Source of the DNA: Xestospongia bergquistia
Taxonomy: Eukaryota > Porifera > Demospongiae > Haplosclerida > Petrosiidae
Length of the DNA stretch: 64,000 nt
NCBI GenBank assembly: GCA_963965975.1
Contig: OZ014411.1
Coordinates: forward strand, 5,007,001-5,071,000
Reading direction: 5' to 3'
How positions within the stretch are numbered: the stretch's first letter is position 1; every line of letters starts with the position of its first letter. This document shows positions 1 through 10,224 of this stretch, piece after piece. Made by a program: the position numbers and the translations under genes. Under the pieces are notes generated by a model that was given only the letters and a program-made list of their open reading frames with translations, was not told where the DNA came from and ran no database searches.

Positions 1-238
1 GTAAAGCATCACTGTTTTATGGAAAATATGTGGGTATGGGACTGATAACTATTGGTGCTTATATAATGAACAATAACAGACAATCCGATTATCTGTTTGC
101 AACACATGTGCTAAAATGATGTCATCCCTCTGGACAGATCAAGCATATAAGAGTAGTTGACTGCTCTAATTCTAATCACTTGGCTATAAGACTAGAAAAT
201 ATCACAGTGAGCAACCATAGTTGTATTGCGCTGAAAGA
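1..238 (+). promoter_or_regulatory. Upstream region of the thiaminase-like gene with TATA-like box
   Basis: Non-coding stretch before the first gene. A TATA-like CATATAAGAG lies at 144-153, about 90 bp before the start codon at 239. That spacing allows a short 5' untranslated region. No other motif was recognised. This is inference from position only. Confidence 0.4.
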
Positions 239-1510
239 ATGTTAGCTACTCTCAGCTGTCTGTTATCTTTTCTATTGGCATGGAGTTCTGCTACTGTTAC
301 GTTGAAGGTGGGTATATACAATTCAATTCCTGACCTTCAAGGAGATAGCTTAGCTTCATACAAATCCATGATAGAAAAAGGATTTAATTCCGATGACCAT
401 ACTGTGAATGCTATTGTCGATTCAAATGTGTACTCTCCATATGGAAATCTCAAAAAATACTTAGAGCAGGATGGCTTTGATCTCATTGAAATTGATACTG
501 CCAACTTAATGGACATCAATGATCTCTTGGTAAATACACAAGAAGTTCAAACAGTACCATCAGATACATTGCCCACTGCTAAAACTGCAGTTGAGGTTAA
601 TGGTCAGCTGCTAGGCTATCCAACTTTGGTTTGTGGTAATTTCATTATTGGTCTATCACCTGGTACTGAATGTAAATGCCCCCTAAAAGACGCTCGTATA
701 AATTTTGTATCATTTACAACATCTATTCAACAATGTAAAAACAATTTGCTACCCACTTCAACAACATATGAGAGATTGTATGGTGGCAAAATGAATGATG
801 AGGATGGTTGGTACTTACCATATCTCTATATAGATGCCTATGTTGATACCAATGGTCCAGCCTCAGTGTCAAAAGCAGTAGAAGATGTACTTGCAGGCAC
901 GGTAGATTCAAATGTATGTCAAAACTTACAATGGTTCATCAATCAGTGTAGAAACACTGATGATCCAACTAAAAACAAATGTTACCAAAATTTTCCTGGA
1001 AGTTATGTGGAATCCAGTAGCAATGTGTACCCAGACATCAATAATAAGAAGACCATGTTCTTTTTTGGATTCTCTGAAAAGACAGCAATGGTAAAACAGA
1101 CTTCAGACACTTGTCCTTATGCTGGCATATCTTGGCCACTCGGTCCTTCAAATTACATGCTACAATTTACTGATGCTCTTGTAGTCAATAGTGTGGCATG
1201 GAAAGCTGCTGATGAAGAGAAAAAGAATGCCATCCGTGACTTCATTACTTATTTTACAGGAAATGATCTACGGTACAAAATTGCCCTTGGTAAGGACCTT
1301 AGTCCTCCTCGAAATCGTTATCTATTACAAGCCACAGAAACTTTTTACAAAACAGTTGAAGATAATATCTATCAGGATCTGTACTGGCAACTACAGCGAT
1401 CAGTAGCTGCCCCAACCCTTTCCGATTCGGATAGGTCAACTATGCAAACCAATCTTGCAGCACAGTGCATATCATCTACATCAATATATGAAGGAAAAAC
1501 TGAGCTTTAA
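239..1510 (+). CDS. Secreted thiamine pyridinylase (thiaminase I)-like protein, single exon
   Basis: Predicted secreted enzyme of the thiaminase I family, which cleaves thiamine by swapping the thiazole for another nucleophile and has a group II periplasmic-binding-protein fold. The open frame extends upstream to a TTG at 221, but the first ATG is at 239 and gives 423 aa. Residues 1-18 form a signal peptide (hydrophobic, ending WSSA). The family's catalytic cysteine appears as Cys132 in GYPTLVCGNF. The glutamate of the SE motif, the catalytic base in bacterial enzymes, appears as Glu280 in FGFSEK, and a pocket aspartate as Asp312 in FTDALVVN. The Glu-to-Asp spacing (32) is close to that recalled for the bacterial enzyme. 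GWYLPYLYIDAY (about 190-201) is also family-like. Several extra cysteines suit an extracellular protein. There are no introns, and a poly(A) signal follows at 1582. Alternative: a solute-binding protein without activity. The family call is from memory of motifs, not a search. Confidence 0.78.
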   Translation: MLATLSCLLSFLLAWSSATVTLKVGIYNSIPDLQGDSLASYKSMIEKGFNSDDHTVNAIVDSNVYSPYGNLKKYLEQDGFDLIEIDTANLMDINDLLVNTQEVQTVPSDTLPTAKTAVEVNGQLLGYPTLVCGNFIIGLSPGTECKCPLKDARINFVSFTTSIQQCKNNLLPTSTTYERLYGGKMNDEDGWYLPYLYIDAYVDTNGPASVSKAVEDVLAGTVDSNVCQNLQWFINQCRNTDDPTKNKCYQNFPGSYVESSSNVYPDINNKKTMFFFGFSEKTAMVKQTSDTCPYAGISWPLGPSNYMLQFTDALVVNSVAWKAADEEKKNAIRDFITYFTGNDLRYKIALGKDLSPPRNRYLLQATETFYKTVEDNIYQDLYWQLQRSVAAPTLSDSDRSTMQTNLAAQCISSTSIYEGKTEL

Positions 1511-1581
1511 TTGAAGGAGTATAGTCATGGCAAATGGCTTCCTAACTGTACATTTATTTCATAAATAGTACTTATAAACAT

Positions 1582-1587
1582 AATAAA
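1582..1587 (+). terminator. Poly(A) signal of thiaminase-like gene
   Basis: AATAAA 72 bp after the stop codon, followed by T-rich sequence. Confidence 0.55.
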
Positions 1588-1789
1588 TATTTCATTATTC
1601 TGTAACAATACATGCATTCATTATTATTGATACAAGACCATTGTCTTTAAATCATATTTGATTGTTAATAAAAACATTATGCTTATTTAAATGGTAAACT
1701 TGTTATGACATGAACTTTTAGCTTATCATACAGTAATCAAAGTGAACAGAACATTCATGTCTTTAAAATATAAAATTCATGTAGATTGA

Positions 1790-3120
1790 AAATTAAAGTT
1801 CTGATTAACACAATATCATATATATACTGATATAGCTCATGGCAAATATTAGTTATAAACAATCTATAGACACAATCTATTTTCTTCCTACGTTTGCACA
1901 ATAGTAACAATGAAGGCCTAGCTTGGGCAGGGCATCTGTTGCCTTCTCTTAATAGAAAAAGCTCTTGTCTACTTCTGTTAACATCATTACTATCACTTAT
2001 GTCTGTGCAACTATAGTATAATTAGTAATTAAAAGGGAGTGGTGTTTGCTAATTCTCAATATATATAATATTTGTAACAAAAATGACAGAGGATACATAA
2101 TTCTAAAAAAACATACATAATTCTAGATAACAGAATATCATACTAATATTTGCTCATGGCAAACATTAGTTATAAACAATCTAGTTTGACATTCTATTAC
2201 TATATATCACTTTAACAATATATTGGTTGATTTCTGTGGTCATTATCATTCATGATGAGATATTGACTATAGTAAATACCACTCTGTGCTAATTACTAAT
2301 ATAGTAACTGACAAGTTATTAGTTGATTGTCAGTGTTATGATATTCTATATAACATCTCATTATAGACAATAGTCACCTTAATCTTTATGTACAATGTAG
2401 TCTATTTCCTTCTTATGCTTGCACTATAGTAACAATGAAGGCCTAGCTAGGGCAGGGCATCTGTTGATAGGGAAATCTGTTGCCTGTTTCTGTTAACACA
2501 ATTACTATCACTTATGTCTGTGCAGCTGTAATAATTAGTAATTAAAATGAAGTGATGTTTGCTACTTCTCACTATGTAATATTTCTAACAAAAATGCCAA
2601 AAATTGTTTAAATCAATGAATTTAATACAGATTGAAAATGAAAGTCATACATAGTTCTAGTTAACACACCATCATACTGATATTGCTCATGACAAACATT
2701 AGTTATAAACAATCTAGTTTGACATTCTGTTACTATATATCACTTTGACAATGAATAGGTTGATTTCTGTGGTCATCATCATTCATGATGAGATATTGAC
2801 TATAGTAAGTACCACTCTGTGCTCATTTTTAATATCCTAATGAGGAATTATTAGTTGATTGTCAGAGTTATGACATTCTGTGTAACATCTCATTAGACAA
2901 TAGTCACCTTAATCTATATGTCTATTTCCTTCTTATGTTTGCACTGTAGTAACAATGAAGGCCTAGCTAGGGCAGGGCATCTGTTCCCTTCTCTTAATAG
3001 GGAAATCTGTTGCCTACTTCTGTTATCATCACTAATGTCTGTGGAACTGTAGTAAAGAGAGTGGTGTTTACTATACTTCTCAATATCTCATTATGTCATA
3101 TTTGTAACAAAAATGATAAT
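1790..3120. repeat. About 525-bp non-coding tandem repeat, three diverged copies
   Basis: The marker AACAATGAAGGCCTAGC occurs at 1906, 2431 and 2951 (spacings 525 and 520). A second marker, GCTCAT followed by GGCAAA or GACAAA, occurs at 1835, 2152 and 2685. The first copy therefore lacks about 210 bp internally. Copies are about 85-90% alike by eye. No open frame is shared, so this looks like local segmental duplication of non-coding DNA. Confidence 0.85.
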
Positions 3121-3732
3121 GGATTCATTAAATCAACTAATCTACTTTTACAATGATCCTACAAATACTTATATTATGTATGATGACATTTTATTTAATT
3201 ATATTAATAGAACTTCAGGCTGTCTTATTTGAATATCTATATGATATAACTTTACTGTCTCTTATCTATGCCAGCAATCCTATCTATGATTTTTTGCCCA
3301 TAGAAGCCAATCATGTCTTAAAATTTAAAGTGTTTATAAAATTGGATGAAGTAATACAAATTTCTAAATAATTATAGCATGTAATGTTGACTAACACAAG
3401 TCTTATTACTTCTTAGCATACTTTGTGGAGCAGGCAGTTCAATTATAATCTCATTTATTAATGATAATTATTAAGACATCATCATATTATGTTAACTTGA
3501 GACACTAGACAATAGACATGTAGTATCTGATGGCAATTTCAATTTCAGTGAAAACAGACACGTATATCTAAAATTTTGCCATAACTATATACTTTCAATT
3601 TATAAATTAACAATGAATAATCGCGTATTCAGTGATGGACGTTACATGGTTGTTGAAAAGTATGTTACAGATGTATGACGTATCACCTACATGGGTGTGG
3701 CACTGATCAACGTCGGTACCGTCATAGATAGT
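3121..3732. other. Intergenic stretch, nothing recognised
   Basis: AT-rich. A 72-codon open frame at 3153-3371 is hydrophobic but has no family resemblance, splice support or coding context, and is not called. A CRE-like TGACGTAT lies at 3676. Confidence 0.5.
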
Positions 3733-4955
3733 ATAGACTGCGTAACTGGGATTGGAAACGAATCACGTGATCCCATAGACCTGAAGAAACGCACGCACTC
3801 CGTGTCCAAAAAATCAATTAATTTTTATTACCTTACATTATGACCTAGACACACTTATGCTGTTATTATATATTCCTATAAAGACATTAGTGTTATTTTT
3901 ATTTACCAACACGTTGACTATATATTCTTCTTTATATTCTATTATTAAAAATAGTCAATAATAATGACATTCACTTTTAAATTAGTTATTTTTCGATGAA
4001 AACGGCACTAAAAATACTTTTGTCGCTCTTTCTTCTTACACCAATATTACTACTAAAAGGTTTAAGACCAATTATTTAGAACAAAGAAGAACACATTGGT
4101 TTAGACTGTTTTTATGTTAGTAAAGTCGCGCTATTCTTATGGAAAACACTAAAACAACATAAGATATAGGTGCACTTTTGGGACTATAGCCATTGTTTTA
4201 AGTTATTTGGACATAAATTACAGCTTCTCATCTAAAGAAAAAAGATTTCTGTGTTGGTTTAACTTGTTATTATTTGCTATGGCAATCTCCTGTCATAGTT
4301 ATGTAAGATACAAAATACGCGTACATATTCAGTACTAAATATTTATTAATAATTAATTTCCTTTCAGATGGAAAGAGACTGTACTATAGAAAGCACAGAT
4401 CAATTTCCAGGTCTTTAATTGTATCTCTTCCAATGCAAAGTTAATTTATTATATTCATGATCCTTTCCATTTCTTGTCTGTGCTAAGAGAGAGATTCCAT
4501 TCCTTGGGATCATTGCCTAAATAATCAGATGACAGGTCATTTATTAGATTGGTTGCAAAAGTCAATACAATCTCCCTGGTTCAGGCCTAGAGCACCATTT
4601 AAACAGGAGGTCTACACTATCTAACACTTGTGCAGCAACTGGTGTACCAATTTTAAAACCTGCATCTGAAAGAGCTCCTTGTAGTATAATATATATTATA
4701 CTAGCAAAAAGACTTTTGTCTTACTGTGACTGTGACCTAACATTACCAGTAAAATTGTCAGATAAATAATTATACATAATTACTTCAAATAAGTATTTGT
4801 TATAAAGTAACACTTAATTAAAGTAAAAATTCCAAAATACTACATGCTTGTTTCAGAAGAAACAGGACCACTGCAAGCTATAGTTTATATGCTTGTCATG
4901 GACAAGGGTGTACCGGAAGTGCGTGGGCGTTTCCAATCCCGGTTACGTAGTCTAT
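3733..4955. repeat. Inverted duplication, arms 3733-3760 and 4928-4955
   Basis: The left arm on the plus strand and the right arm on the minus strand match at 26 of 28 positions (core GGGATTGGAAACG). A further outer CGGTACC is shared, and a looser match extends inward through GCACGCACT. The arms are 1.17 kb apart. The right arm sits just upstream of the small gene at 5004, so the duplicated piece may be an old promoter or exon copy. No transposase was seen between the arms. Confidence 0.7.
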
Positions 4956-4990
4956 GGTACCGTGATTATTTAAACTTATTAGCAAAATAA
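4368..4990 (+). CDS. Possible two-exon small gene of about 58 residues
   Basis: Exon A (4368-4410) follows a strong acceptor (pyrimidine run then TTTCAG) and starts with ATG directly at the splice site. Exon B (4857-4990) follows another TTTCAG. The phases match (1 to 1) and exon B stays open to TAA at 4988, ending SLWYRDYLNLLAK. The exon A donor (CAG then GTCTTT) is weak. The stop is only 13 bp before the next gene's ATG, so exon B could instead be promoter or 5' untranslated DNA with chance coding potential. Part of exon B is duplicated in inverted orientation at 3733-3800, where a similar but interrupted reading can be made. No family was recognised. Confidence 0.3.
4912..4921 (+). promoter_or_regulatory. 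ETS-type motif upstream of the 5004 gene
   Basis: ACCGGAAGTG matches the ETS/GABP core and lies 83 bp before the ATG at 5004. Such motifs are common in TATA-less animal promoters. Assignment rests on sequence match and position only. Confidence 0.4.
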
Positions 4991-5003
4991 CAATATAACC
5001 AAC

Positions 5004-5282
5004 ATGGCACTTGTAGAAAGAGAGGTCGATTTAGCTCAAGAGGGAGATGTTGCTGTTGGTCGTATAAGGGACACTGTATACAATCCAGAAACAGGCATAA
5101 TGACTGAGAGAGAAACAATAGCCGTTGAAATACCTACCGAAAATGGAGAAACTGCTCATCTGATAGCACAAGAAGTGCGAGTTACAAGAGTGGTAAAATA
5201 AAACAGTTTAGTAGAGTTATCAATCCTCTAAATTCTTTTTCTTATTTTATAGCCGGAATGGATTCGAAACACTGGTATGTGA
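5004..5282 (+). CDS. Small acidic conserved-looking protein, probably two exons (hypothetical)
   Basis: Exon 1 runs 5004-5192 (63 codons, phase 0) to a GTAAAA donor. Exon 2 begins at 5253 after a pyrimidine-rich TTATTTTATAG acceptor and adds PEWIRNTGM before a TGA at 5280. That gives about 72 aa with a 60-bp intron. If the intron is retained, the frame ends two codons after the donor. Codon use, the ACCATGGC-like start context (AACATGGCA) and the charged, non-repetitive composition argue for a real gene. A GTATGT donor at 5275 could instead extend the protein into exons not recognised here. No domain is recognised. The TATA-less upstream region carries an ETS motif. Confidence 0.55.
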
Positions 5283-6273
5283 AACTTCTGTACAGTGCAG
5301 TACAGTGTTACGTATATATATATGTATGCCAACATGAAAAAGGAACAGGTTGTATATATTGTAACAAGATATGAAACCAAGTACATTTGAAAGGGCTTGC
5401 ATAGTACAAGTACTACATGATATTACATGATATTACATGAATGTCTATATAGTGATCATATAAACCATGTATGCAATCAGTATAGTATACTTCTTACATG
5501 GAAGAAACCATTTACTGGACACCTTTAAATTAACTAGTAGTAGTAGTCAATGTAGTAGTAATTATATATATATAACCTTACTACTGTTTACTCAATAAAG
5601 TAAACTTTCAATCTTAGAATTATAGTGAAGATTTCACACATATACAAGATAAAGAGAATTCAGATGAATGCAGGTCTTAAATTTATTGTTGTGTTTCAAA
5701 ATTGTAATTGTAACTAAATAAGATTAAGTAAATGAATAGTTAAGAGCTGATATATGCACTCAATGATAAAATAATTGGTAACAAATAAAATAGTTTCAGC
5801 TCATGAAACTGTAATTTTAGTAGCTACAATATTATTTATCCTTATATTTAAATTGAATTATGAGAACTACAGTATATATTAATGTACATTAATTCAAGGC
5901 TAAAGATATTATGATGTTTACATTTTATAAAGGTGATGTGTATTTTTATGTACACAGTATAATAATAATTATATTGAACTATATTTATATTAGGCTATTA
6001 TAGTAACATATAGTACATATATAGTCACACCCACCCAATATGCATATGTATAGATATACACATTATGGAATGCATACTTTTTGCTTGCTATCATAATTTT
6101 ACTCATAGCAGCTATATGACAAGAAATCTATTGGGAGATGTTTTCTTAATTATTATCAGACAACTAATGATTATTAACATTATTAGTTTTCTGTTCTATT
6201 TATTTTAACTAAAAGTTTAATTTCACATATCTAAACATGCAGACACATTTTGTTCAAGTGTTTCTTTTTGTAG
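5283..6273. other. Intergenic stretch, AT-rich
   Basis: Contains short TA runs (near 5318 and 5563), a small direct repeat of ATGATATTAC around 5418-5440, and no supported gene. A pyrimidine tract ending TTTTTGTAG at 6273 is the likely acceptor for the next gene's first coding exon, so part of this region may be a 5' intron. Confidence 0.5.
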
Positions 6274-6285
6274 TACATCAACAAA

Positions 6286-7346
6286 ATGTCCATCGTCCTC
6301 CTCAATTTACCACCAGAGAATGGTGGAATGGAAGCAATCGCAATCAAGAGCAGCCATCAGATGACTGTGAAGACATCTTGGGTGTATATAATTTTTGCTG
6401 TATTCTGTGTTTTTTGCCATGTATATTCAATAGTAAGCATTGCATGGAGTATATGTTATTATAACATTTTAGACACCAAGCCTATAATTATAATTATGTA
6501 TTAAATTATTTTTAGTTAATCAACTCATCAATTATAATAGTCATTTTTAAATTCATATTAAAGTGATAATGTACTCATATATCAGTGGTAATGTCATTTC
6601 TATTGCTGTAATACTTCTTATTGTTACAGATATTTGCTTAGCTGGTTTACAGTGTTTTATTTTTATTCTGGTACTCCTGTTGGCTATATTCACTGGTATG
6701 TATTTAAATAATATCAAAGCATTTTAGTTGCACTCCATGCATTTTTAGTAAATAGATCATTATACATAAAGCTTGTCATTATATGTAAGTCTTGAAAGTT
6801 CATACAATGTAAGAATCATTAATACATTGATATCTATTATTAGGTAAACAATTACTCTTTAATTGACATACCCCTTCATTATACAGTTAATATGATATCT
6901 TTAAGGATTAGTTCCATAGTGTTCATACATGCATATATATTGTCACTTTCCAATTTTTTTCTACTTAAATAGGTCTTGGTCCAGCCAGTTGTCCTAATCC
7001 ATTATTCACTAGCAGCACTATTGTTAGTTTCATACTTTTCTCAATCATCATTCTTATGTTAGGAGTGTGCCTCTGTGTAGCATGGTTGAAGAATGAAGAC
7101 CAGGCAGCTATTCGTACATGGTGCTTTTTCATTGCTGGTTTTCTTGGATTCACGTTTGTCTTGTTAACTGTTATTAATTCAGGATTAGCTTCTAATGATA
7201 CATCTGATTATAATGATATTGACTATGACATTGATTGTCAATTCACTGGAGTAGTTCATGCCACAGTTGCCTTTTCATACATTTTGATAGGGTTCTTTTG
7301 TTATAGTTGGTCAGTATGCTTTTATCTTTTGTCTGAAAGCACTTAA
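6286..7346 (+). CDS. Multi-pass membrane protein, three coding exons (hypothetical)
   Basis: Exon 3 (6973-7346) is firm. It follows a TTAAATAG acceptor and encodes three hydrophobic segments separated by short charged loops, with an acidic loop (NDTSDYNDIDYDID) before the last one. Exon 2 ends at 6695 before GTATGT and encodes a leucine-rich segment ending LLLAIFTG. Its 5' edge is either 6653 or 6630. Exon 1 starts at ATG 6286, 12 bp after a strong acceptor, with context AACAAAATGT, and has a hydrophobic segment at residues 32-49. It ends at 6432 (GTAAGC, fits acceptor 6652) or 6448 (GTATAT, fits acceptor 6629). The product is about 187-203 aa with four or five membrane spans. The layout recalls tetraspan or MARVEL-like proteins, but no diagnostic motif was seen. 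A poly(A) signal lies at 7544. Confidence 0.6.
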
Positions 7347-7543
7347 CGTATTAGCACATCAAAATGTTGGACAATAGCATATTTTATATAATTGTCAAAT
7401 GTAATGTGAATTAGTGATTTTAAGACAAAAATGTTTTTTTATCTGATATTATTAATTATATATTGTTCTGTTCCATTTTTGCTTGTATTAACTTTAGTCC
7501 TATATGATCCCAATAATGTCCCTTTGAATTAGTGTATTAACAA

Positions 7544-7549
7544 AATAAA
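7544..7549 (+). terminator. Poly(A) signal of the membrane protein gene
   Basis: AATAAA about 200 bp after the stop codon at 7346. Confidence 0.55.
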
Positions 7550-7729
7550 GAAGTCTTTGTTATGTTTTTATCAACATAGTATGCTGTGTTATATTAGAGA
7601 CTAGTGCTAATTATATACTCAAAAAGATACTTGCCATTTGCTTTAAAATTGTTTACTGATCAAGTACAGACAATGTATACATAAGCTCTAAAACAGATAT
7701 GTGCATCAGTCAGGTTTAATGCATATGAA

Positions 7730-8794
7730 ATGACGAATCAAGTATGGATATCGTACTTGGGGGAAAGGATCAAGAAGAGAAAAAGGAAATTGATACATGT
7801 AATATATATTTAATACATAGACCATTTGAGTGACTCCTAACCCCGGCCCTGTTAATGTATCAAATGTTGTCATCTGCTATGTCTACTGTGATATGGAGAA
7901 AGGCAGTTGTGGGTGTACTGTTAACTTTTATTTTAGCTAGACTATGATCATGACAACCTTACTGGGGCAAAAATTATATAAGTGAAGTACACCAACTTAT
8001 AGGAGAATGAAGATGAAGATGATACTTCCAAGTGATTTTTTCAGATGATTATGAGCCAAAGTCCAAAAAACTTAAAAAATCAAGTTCATAATTTGATTTA
8101 AAAGTAAAATGTTATCTTGTAGTGTCACCAACATTAGCTTTTTACAGATACCTCAACTGAAAGAAGGAAAATTATTTCCATCTGATTACTCATGGGAGGT
8201 AATGGCATTCTCCCATCGTTTCTACACAGTATCAACAAGTCATCATTAGAAATTCCTGTGGTTAATTTACCTAATTTCTCAAATCTCTCATTGCAAAGGC
8301 TACAAGTTGATATTAAATGAAGGATTCTCAATGATTTTATGTGGCATTATCCTTTCAGATGTTATACATGAATTGAATCGGATAACTAAACAAGAATATA
8401 GGTTCAGAATATTTCTGATCATCAAGAAAGAAGAAAGTGACAAGTGATTGAATACATCTGGCGATTTTAGTATTTGCAAAAGGATGAATGGAAGAACTTT
8501 CATGATTATTAAATTAAAGTAAAGCTGGATGTAGCTTCTGATATTACAGCTGGTAGTAAAACCAGCCTATCTCAATTGTTTTTGGAGGCAAAATACAAGA
8601 GAGAAAGAGAACATTGTCTATATGACCAACTCCTTTGTGTCCTGACCAATGGCAAACATTTCTTTTTTACCAATTTATACTTCACACCTTATATGACAGA
8701 AGAATATGTTAAGGTGGAAACGAATGTAAAGAAAGTCATAGAAGTATTTTTATATTATGTATCAAAGAAATTTCACACGCAACCTCGTTAAACA
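7730..8794 (+). pseudogene. Decayed coding region, possible nuclease-like C-terminus
   Basis: Several plus-strand pieces look protein-like but do not join into one frame. One near 8055 is lysine-rich (DDYEPKSKKLKKSS). One near 8190-8320 reads like a globular protein (LEIPVVNLPNFSNLSLQRL). The longest runs about 8508-8791 and contains LFLEAKYK followed by DQLLCVLTNGKHFFF. An aspartate some 20 residues before the ExK of LEAK, then a hydrophobic strand with TNGK, recalls PD-(D/E)XK nuclease folds. That resemblance is weak and is inference. No start codon with good context, no consistent splice sites and a mixed frame pattern favour a relic. It could also be a gene with exons I could not resolve. 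Confidence 0.3.
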
Positions 8795-8805
8795 TAGTTT
8801 GTTCT

Positions 8806-8962
8806 CAAACAGTTCCATTATATTGTTATTAATTCTCTTGTTGTGTTGTATTAAATCAAACAGTTCCTCCCCATTGCTTTTATTAATTCTTCTGGTGTTG
8901 TGTTGTTAATCAAACAGTTCATTATATTGTTATTATTAATTCTCCTGTTGTGAATTATTTGA
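8806..8962. repeat. Three-copy minisatellite, period 51-54 bp
   Basis: CAAACAGTTC begins copies at 8806, 8857 and 8911. Each is followed by an ATTGTTATTAATTCT-like core and GTTGTG. Non-coding. Confidence 0.75.
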
Positions 8963-8999
8963 TGATAGTTTCTCCTGTTATTTTTTCTTCAGATGTAAA

Positions 9000-9490
9000 A
9001 GAAGTATTAAATGTAGAAGTATAGAAGATTAGAAATATAGTTATCCTCTCATTACTATGTTCCTGTCTTATTTTGCCCTGTGTTATCAAATATCCAAAAC
9101 ATTAGTATTAGAGGTAGTATAGAATTGTGTAGAATAGAAGAGTATCAGGATATCAAATCGCTACTACTTCTACACCTATATCACTTCTATACACTTTTAG
9201 TTCTATCCTATATCTACATGCACCCTTCCACCTTTACACCTTCTACCCACTTCTTCTACATAGTTTTTCTGTGGAAGTAGTAGATCCTGAAGAATGTAGA
9301 GGTATGTAGTAGTAGTAGAAGAATGCAGAGGTAATAGAAGCAGAGCAGAGGACATGTATGTAGTGATAGCATAGAAGTAAAAGATCATGAGGTTGCATAG
9401 AATCTTGAGTGTAGGAAGTAAAAATGATAGCTGGTACTTCTACTTCTATACTACCTCTACACTCTACACATCTCTACTCTTCTTCCTTTG
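9000..9490. repeat. GA/CT-rich foldback region
   Basis: Purine-rich blocks (GTAGAAG, GTAGTAGTAGAAG) alternate with their complements (CTTCTAC). A 16-bp exact inverted repeat (TAGAGGTAGTATAGAA) lies at 9109-9124 and 9444-9459, and looser pairing continues inside. The transcript could form a long hairpin. No gene is supported here. Confidence 0.65.
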
Positions 9491-9648
9491 TTACTCAAAA
9501 ATAAGATACAAATTTTGAAATCATTAGACATGTGCAAAGTAGATAGCAATAAACAATATAATAATGTTGACTATAATTATGTAATAAACTGTACATCATC
9601 ACTTCCAATGCCACTAAACATGTGACTATGACTTTGATTCCACACAAA

Positions 9649-10224
9649 TCACAATTGATACACTTTGAGTGTAATAAGAGATTTTAGTTGAATTGGAGAT
9701 GGAGGCGGAGTCACATCTGAGTTGAATGAATAGCTAGTACTCCTATTTTGAATAGCATCATAGCTCATTTTCCAACCATAAGAGGTACAGCCATGTTTAT
9801 CCATCCACTGAACTTGTTTTTTATGGCTTGGATATGTAGGAATTATACATGATGATTGAGCAGTGTTAGGAGGGTTTCTGATAATATTTGTTGGTACGCT
9901 GTGAGATGAATGTCTTGTTCTATGCTTCCCAGGATTTCTTAAGTAGGACCTCAAAGGAAGATGCTTTGCCCAAGGGTTGTGTTGCCATTGTGATGTTAGC
10001 ATCTCCTTGGATTTTGCATTATGTATATAATGGCTTAAGGAATTAGATCTCATCCAATATCTGCTTGCATGTTCAATTTTACTTTGAACTTTAATTTCAT
10101 CTACACCAGTTCTATCCTCGTTTCTGGTACCTGCCCTAAACAGCGGAGGTAATGGAAGGTTGGATGTCTCTAGCCAAAGCTTGTATTGTTGAGAGGGCCA
10201 AGTAACACTTCTTTTTCTACTCAT
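9649..10224 (-). CDS. Basic, Arg/Ser/Pro-rich hypothetical protein (191 aa)
   Basis: One uninterrupted frame. The open frame extends to a GTG at 10278, but the first ATG is at 10224 and begins MSRKRSVTW. The protein is basic and rich in Trp, Tyr, Ser, Pro and Asn, with no signal peptide or membrane segment. Short aromatic motifs (KLWLETSN about 14-21, SQWQHNPWAKHLP about 78-90, GWKMSYDAIQNRSTSYSF near 153-170) give it the look of small microtubule-associated or sperm/ciliary inner-tubule proteins. That is impression only and no family is named. Its ATG is 96 bp from the ATG of the divergent ZGRF1-like gene, so the two probably share a promoter. Coding status is supported by length and composition in AT-rich DNA. 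Confidence 0.62.
   Translation of the reverse strand: MSRKRSVTWPSQQYKLWLETSNLPLPPLFRAGTRNEDRTGVDEIKVQSKIEHASRYWMRSNSLSHYIHNAKSKEMLTSQWQHNPWAKHLPLRSYLRNPGKHRTRHSSHSVPTNIIRNPPNTAQSSCIIPTYPSHKKQVQWMDKHGCTSYGWKMSYDAIQNRSTSYSFNSDVTPPPSPIQLKSLITLKVYQL

Noticed and set aside
3153-3371. 72-codon hydrophobic frame
   Set aside because: AT-driven composition next to tandem repeats, no splice support, no family.
6237-6464. Alternative start at 6237 for the membrane protein
   Set aside because: Its ATG precedes a strong acceptor at 6273 and its Cys/Asn-rich reading is less membrane-like than the 6286 frame.
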